Shown here piece by piece: positions 6,320-8,700 of a stretch of 8,700 bases of DNA. Below the pieces are notes generated by a model. It had not been told where the DNA came from. It searched no databases and worked only from the letters and a program-made list of their open reading frames with translations. Location: positions 1-8,700 of the forward strand of contig JAWRJC010000060.1 in NCBI GenBank assembly GCA_040307715.1, in the 5' to 3' direction. The position numbers and the translations under genes were made by a program. This DNA is from RUG13615 sp040307715 (GTDB lineage Bacteria > Bacillota > Clostridia > Peptostreptococcales > Anaerovoracaceae). Within the stretch, counting starts at the first letter, position 1, and each line of letters begins with the position of its first letter.

Positions 6320-7213
6320 TCAACCAAGCCGCTCGAGCATGAAATCGAGGAACGCCTGCATCTGCGGGTTGAGCCAGCGGTTTTCGTTATAGAGCATCTG
6401 CATGTAAATCCCGGACTCCGGTTCCTGTGTATCTATACGGGTCAGGAGTCCTTTTTTGATGTCCTCTTCCACGATGAATCGGGGGAGAAAAGCCCGGCCT
6501 TTGCCTTCCAGCAGGATGGCACGCACGGTGTGTGCGCTCGCTACTTCGAGCATCGGCTCGATGCCAAGCGCGGAATACGTCGCGGTGAGTGCGGAGCGCG
6601 GGACGTGGTTTTGTTCATATGCAGTCGGGGAATCGATGAGATCACCGCGCAGGATCTCCTCCAGCGGTACATTCTTTCTTCTGGTGATCGGGTCATCCGG
6701 CGGGGCGACGAAGACAAAAGGCACATACTGGCTGATGAAGGTGGTGCATCCTTCGAACCGCTGCAGCCGGTCGGTGAACATCGCGAAATCAGAACGGTTT
6801 TGCCGGAGTCGCTTGACGGTCGGGTCGGTATCATCGTTCGGCCAGATGATGATCTGGATGCCCGGGTACAGATCGCGGAATTCCGGGAGCAGTTTGGAGA
6901 GGATGCTGACGGAGATGCCGGAACTGGCTTCGATCGTCAGCGGGCCATGCGGATCGTCCCAGCTGGCGGCGAATGCATCTGCGTTCTCGCTGGCTTTGAT
7001 CAGATCGGCTGCGAAGGGACGGAAGTTCCGGCCGGCATCGGTCAGCTGGATGCCGCGGCCGACCCTGTCGAACAGTTGTACTCCGAGCTGCTGTTCAAGC
7101 TGCTGGATGTGTGAGGTAACAGAGCCCTGCGAATAGCCAAGCTGTTCGGCGGCCTTCGTGATATTGCCCAGTTCGGCAACTTTGATAAATGTGTATGCGA
7201 GTTTGGTATCCAT
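6320..7213 (-). CDS. LysR-family transcriptional regulator
   Basis: A 297-residue LysR-type DNA-binding regulator of typical length. Residues 1-60 form the winged helix-turn-helix (FIKVAELGNITKAAEQLGYS, then QGSVTSHIQQLEQQLG, and LFDR at 47-50), followed by the linker helix. Residues about 90-295 form the periplasmic-binding-protein-like effector domain; the effector is unknown. An AAAGG SD sits about 9 bases upstream of the ATG on the - strand. The stop codon is 6 bases from that of the dipeptidase gene, and no terminator is visible between them, so convergent read-through is possible. LysR proteins commonly control themselves and a divergent gene. The divergent neighbour here is the 60-residue membrane protein gene, and paired dyads upstream (7226-7268) are candidate operators. 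Control of the + strand operon would be in trans and is only a guess. Confidence 0.95.
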   Translation of the reverse strand: MDTKLAYTFIKVAELGNITKAAEQLGYSQGSVTSHIQQLEQQLGVQLFDRVGRGIQLTDAGRNFRPFAADLIKASENADAFAASWDDPHGPLTIEASSGISVSILSKLLPEFRDLYPGIQIIIWPNDDTDPTVKRLRQNRSDFAMFTDRLQRFEGCTTFISQYVPFVFVAPPDDPITRRKNVPLEEILRGDLIDSPTAYEQNHVPRSALTATYSALGIEPMLEVASAHTVRAILLEGKGRAFLPRFIVEEDIKKGLLTRIDTQEPESGIYMQMLYNENRWLNPQMQAFLDFMLERLG

Positions 7214-7225
7214 GCCGTCGCCTTT

Positions 7226-7268
7226 CTAAATGATTAGAAAATCCAATATATATTATCTAAACTATTAG
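7226..7268. promoter_or_regulatory. Paired dyads, candidate LysR operators
   Basis: Two 12-mers, CTAAATGATTAG (7226-7237) and CTAAACTATTAG (7257-7268), agree at 10 of 12 positions. Each has the dyad CTAA-N4-TTAG. Their centres are 31 bp apart, about three helical turns, so both face the same side of the DNA. The second sits inside a 13-base palindrome, AAACTA-T-TAGTTT (7259-7271). They flank the AT-rich segment holding the likely lysR -10 element, and the first lies 12 bp from the lysR start, next to its SD. This arrangement suits autoregulation by the LysR protein. Confidence 0.45.
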
Positions 7269-7277
7269 TTTTACAAA
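7250..7277 (-). promoter_or_regulatory. Possible lysR promoter
   Basis: Read on the - strand, TAATAT or the overlapping GATAAT (within 7250-7257) is a good -10 element. The best -35 is a weak TTTGTA (7277-7272) at a spacing of 16 from TAATAT. The segment is much more AT-rich than its surroundings and lies about 40 bases upstream of the lysR start. The second candidate operator falls between the two elements. Confidence 0.35.
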
Positions 7278-7386
7278 TTTATTCTACCATGTTACCGTAG
7301 AGTTGCAAGAGGGAAGCGGTCCATAAGAAACGGACTTTCCACACCAGCTAAAACTGCAACCGATAAGAAAGAAACGAGGTAAGAAA

Positions 7387-7569
7387 ATGAGAAAGATGAT
7401 GATTTCTGTGATCGCACTTCTGGCAGCAATTGTGATGGCCATCCTGAGCACACAGGCAGTGGATTCCATCGCTACCGTCGAGATGCTCAGATGCGGTGTG
7501 GTCGTGATGCTTGCGGCATTCCTGGTCCTGGTGGACAAGGGCAGCGATGAGGTATACAGAGCAGAATAA
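7387..7569 (+). CDS. Small two-segment membrane protein, function unknown
   Basis: A 60-residue hydrophobic protein that I do not recognise. Residues about 5-23 and 34-49 are hydrophobic and long enough to span the membrane. They are separated by a short polar loop with Asp26 and Glu32, and followed by a charged tail (DKGSDEVYRAE). Positive residues at the N-terminus (Arg2, Lys3) suggest that this end is cytoplasmic. The first segment could instead be a signal peptide ending near STQA. A GAGG SD (7376-7379) lies 7 bases before the ATG, and a strong terminator follows 27 bases after the stop; both support a real, separately transcribed gene. No clear -35/-10 pair was found upstream. It is divergent from lysR and is the most obvious candidate cis target of that regulator. 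Confidence 0.65.
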   Translation: MRKMMISVIALLAAIVMAILSTQAVDSIATVEMLRCGVVVMLAAFLVLVDKGSDEVYRAE

Positions 7570-7596
7570 AGAATTGCTCAGATATATTCTCCGTAG

Positions 7597-7636
7597 AAAG
7601 AGAGCAGGCGGCAGGACGCCTGCTCTCTTTTTTTTT
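7597..7636 (+). terminator. Strong Rho-independent terminator
   Basis: A perfect 14-base-pair stem (7597-7610 with 7617-7630, core GAGAGCAGGCG / CGCCTGCTCTC) encloses a 6-base loop. It runs into nine consecutive T residues (7628-7636). It ends the small membrane protein transcript and insulates the lipoprotein gene downstream. Confidence 0.93.
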
Positions 7637-7643
7637 CATCCGG

Positions 7644-7676
7644 TTTCAGTCTGTTTTCAGAGAATCGCTCTATTCT
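7644..7676 (+). promoter_or_regulatory. 11-bp-period direct repeat upstream of the lipoprotein gene, possible activator box
   Basis: TTTCAG occurs at 7644-7649 and again at 7655-7660, exactly one helical turn apart (N5 spacer). Ten bases later comes TATTCT (7671-7676), a fair -10 element; no good -35 is present at the usual spacing. Tandem hexamers with 11-bp period in place of a -35 are typical of promoters activated by OmpR/PhoB-family response regulators. The regulator is unknown, and none is encoded in the window. Confidence 0.4.
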
Positions 7677-7724
7677 TGGCGCATCAGACAGTATGTCCTG
7701 CGGGACAGGAACGGAGGAGACGAT

Positions 7725-8700
7725 ATGAAAAAAGAAGCAGTAAAAGAAAAGCATCTGCCGGCGGTCCTTCTGACCGTGCTCCTGCTGGCGGCTCTGCTCA
7801 CGGGTTGCGGCACTCCGCAGGAGAATGCATCTTCGGGTCTTTCTGCGGATGCAGCGGCAGAAAAAACTGCGCAGGCGGAAACGGAGGAAGTCACGATCCC
7901 GGCTGATCCGTCGCCGGATAATACCGCGCTTTCTTCCGGTACGTGGACCGGGCAGATCGGTGACAAGACAGTCACGTTGAACGGCGCATACATCGTCGAC
8001 GGTATCGATGCCGTGATAGAGGGCGGTACCTGGACGAGCGAGACGGCGGATCAGACAGTCTTTCTTGTCGTAAACGGCGGCTCGCTGACGATCAAAGACG
8101 CGGCGGTCATCAAGACCGGCGGCGGAGAAAGCGGCAGCGCGGACGCGGGGGGCGGCGGCAGTGACGATTACAATTTCTATGGCTTGAACTCTGCGATCGT
8201 TTGCGTTGGAGAAGACAGCACGGTCAGTATCGAACACTGCACTGTTGACACGGACGCGGAAGGTGCCAATGCAGTCTTTGCAACAGATAACAGCGCGGTC
8301 ACTGTCAGTGATCTGGAAATCAGCACCTTGCAGAATTCCTCCCGCGGCCTGTATGCCACGTACGACGGCACGATCACTGCGGAGAGTGTCCGGATTACGA
8401 CACAGGGTGCCCACTGCGCACCGCTTGCCACAGACAGAGGCGGCGGCACTGTGACGGTCACCGGCACGGACAACTACCTGGAGGCACACGGCGACGGCAG
8501 CCCCTGCATCTATTCGACGGGCAACATTTCTGTGGAAGGGGCAAGCGGCTCTTCCGAGCAGTCGCAGGCGCTCGTCATTGAGGGAAAGAACACAGTCAGC
8601 CTGAAAAACTGCAGCTTTGTCAGCACCGGCAATGACGGCATCATGCTGTACCAGAGCATGTCCGGCGACGCGGCGGACAAGGATGCGGCGGGCAGCGTTT
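7725..8700 (+). CDS. Lipoprotein with predicted right-handed beta-helix (3' end beyond window)
   Basis: The frame is open from the ATG at 7725 to the window edge, so 325 residues are visible and the C-terminus is missing. GGAGGA (7713-7718) is an excellent SD. Residues 1-28 are a lipoprotein signal: a charged N-terminus, a hydrophobic core (about 11-25), and the lipobox LTGC with Cys28 as the lipidated residue. A low-complexity Ala/Glu/Thr-rich stretch (about 30-70) is probably a spacer from the membrane. From about residue 110 the protein shows irregular repeats of about 20-28 residues rich in Gly, Thr, Ser, Val and Asn, e.g. AVTVSDLEIST, GTITAESVRITT and NTVSLKNCSFVST. This is typical of parallel beta-helix rungs as in pectate-lyase-like proteins. 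A glycine-rich insert lies at 132-148. It is predicted to be anchored outside the cytoplasmic membrane, as an adhesin, glycan binder or enzyme; no catalytic residues can be named. It lies downstream of the terminator and a possible activator box. Confidence 0.85.
   Translation, partial: MKKEAVKEKHLPAVLLTVLLLAALLTGCGTPQENASSGLSADAAAEKTAQAETEEVTIPADPSPDNTALSSGTWTGQIGDKTVTLNGAYIVDGIDAVIEGGTWTSETADQTVFLVVNGGSLTIKDAAVIKTGGGESGSADAGGGGSDDYNFYGLNSAIVCVGEDSTVSIEHCTVDTDAEGANAVFATDNSAVTVSDLEISTLQNSSRGLYATYDGTITAESVRITTQGAHCAPLATDRGGGTVTVTGTDNYLEAHGDGSPCIYSTGNISVEGASGSSEQSQALVIEGKNTVSLKNCSFVSTGNDGIMLYQSMSGDAADKDAAGSV

Noticed and set aside
7694..7710. Small hairpins (TGTCC/GGACA and TCCTG/CAGGA) just before the lipoprotein SD
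   Set aside because: The stems are only 5 bp and mutually exclusive, with no evidence of conservation; this is likely chance.
7578..8489. - strand open frame of 303 codons opposite the lipoprotein gene
   Set aside because: The + strand frame has an excellent SD, a lipobox and beta-helix repeats. The antisense frame is compositionally odd and would read through the terminator.

Overview
The window reads as chromosomal DNA of a GC-rich member of the Bacillota, most likely a fermentative anaerobe of the Clostridia or Negativicutes. This is inferred from the gene families (a fused AroQ chorismate mutase/prephenate dehydratase, a Cat1/AarC-type CoA-transferase, a class-3-like aldehyde dehydrogenase), the AGGAGG-like ribosome binding sites, the Gram-positive-style lipoprotein signal and a strong hairpin-plus-T-run terminator. 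No transposase, integrase, tRNA, rRNA or CRISPR array is visible, and the genus cannot be assigned from sequence alone.

Layout. Positions 1-336 are non-coding: a weak terminator-like inverted repeat at the left edge, a stretch rich in short GC hairpins, then a good sigma-70-type promoter (237-265). From 337 to 6313 five genes run head to tail on the + strand with gaps of 42, -4, 47 and 39 bases. They are pheA (phenylalanine biosynthesis), a succinyl-CoA:acetate-type CoA-transferase, a fusion of a GNAT acetyltransferase with an NAD(P)H-hydrate epimerase, an aldehyde dehydrogenase, and a VanX/DdpX-type D-Ala-D-Ala dipeptidase. No terminator separates them, so they look like one transcription unit. 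A LysR-family regulator on the - strand converges on the dipeptidase gene, with stop codons 6 bases apart. Its promoter region carries two near-identical dyads 31 bp apart. A 60-residue membrane protein gene follows on the + strand and ends at a strong intrinsic terminator. The window closes inside a lipoprotein gene predicted to form a right-handed beta-helix.

How the genes may work together. The second to fifth genes touch CoA-ester exchange, NAD(P)H repair, aldehyde oxidation and D-Ala-D-Ala cleavage. An aldehyde dehydrogenase that uses NAD(P) next to an NAD(P)HX epimerase is a sensible pairing, and the CoA-transferase could link acyl-CoA and acid pools, but no single pathway is proven. 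The most unusual item is the single-chain GNAT/NAD(P)H-hydrate epimerase protein. Other points of note are the altered Phe-binding motif in the ACT domain of PheA, the paired putative LysR operators, and an 11-bp-period direct repeat upstream of the lipoprotein gene.
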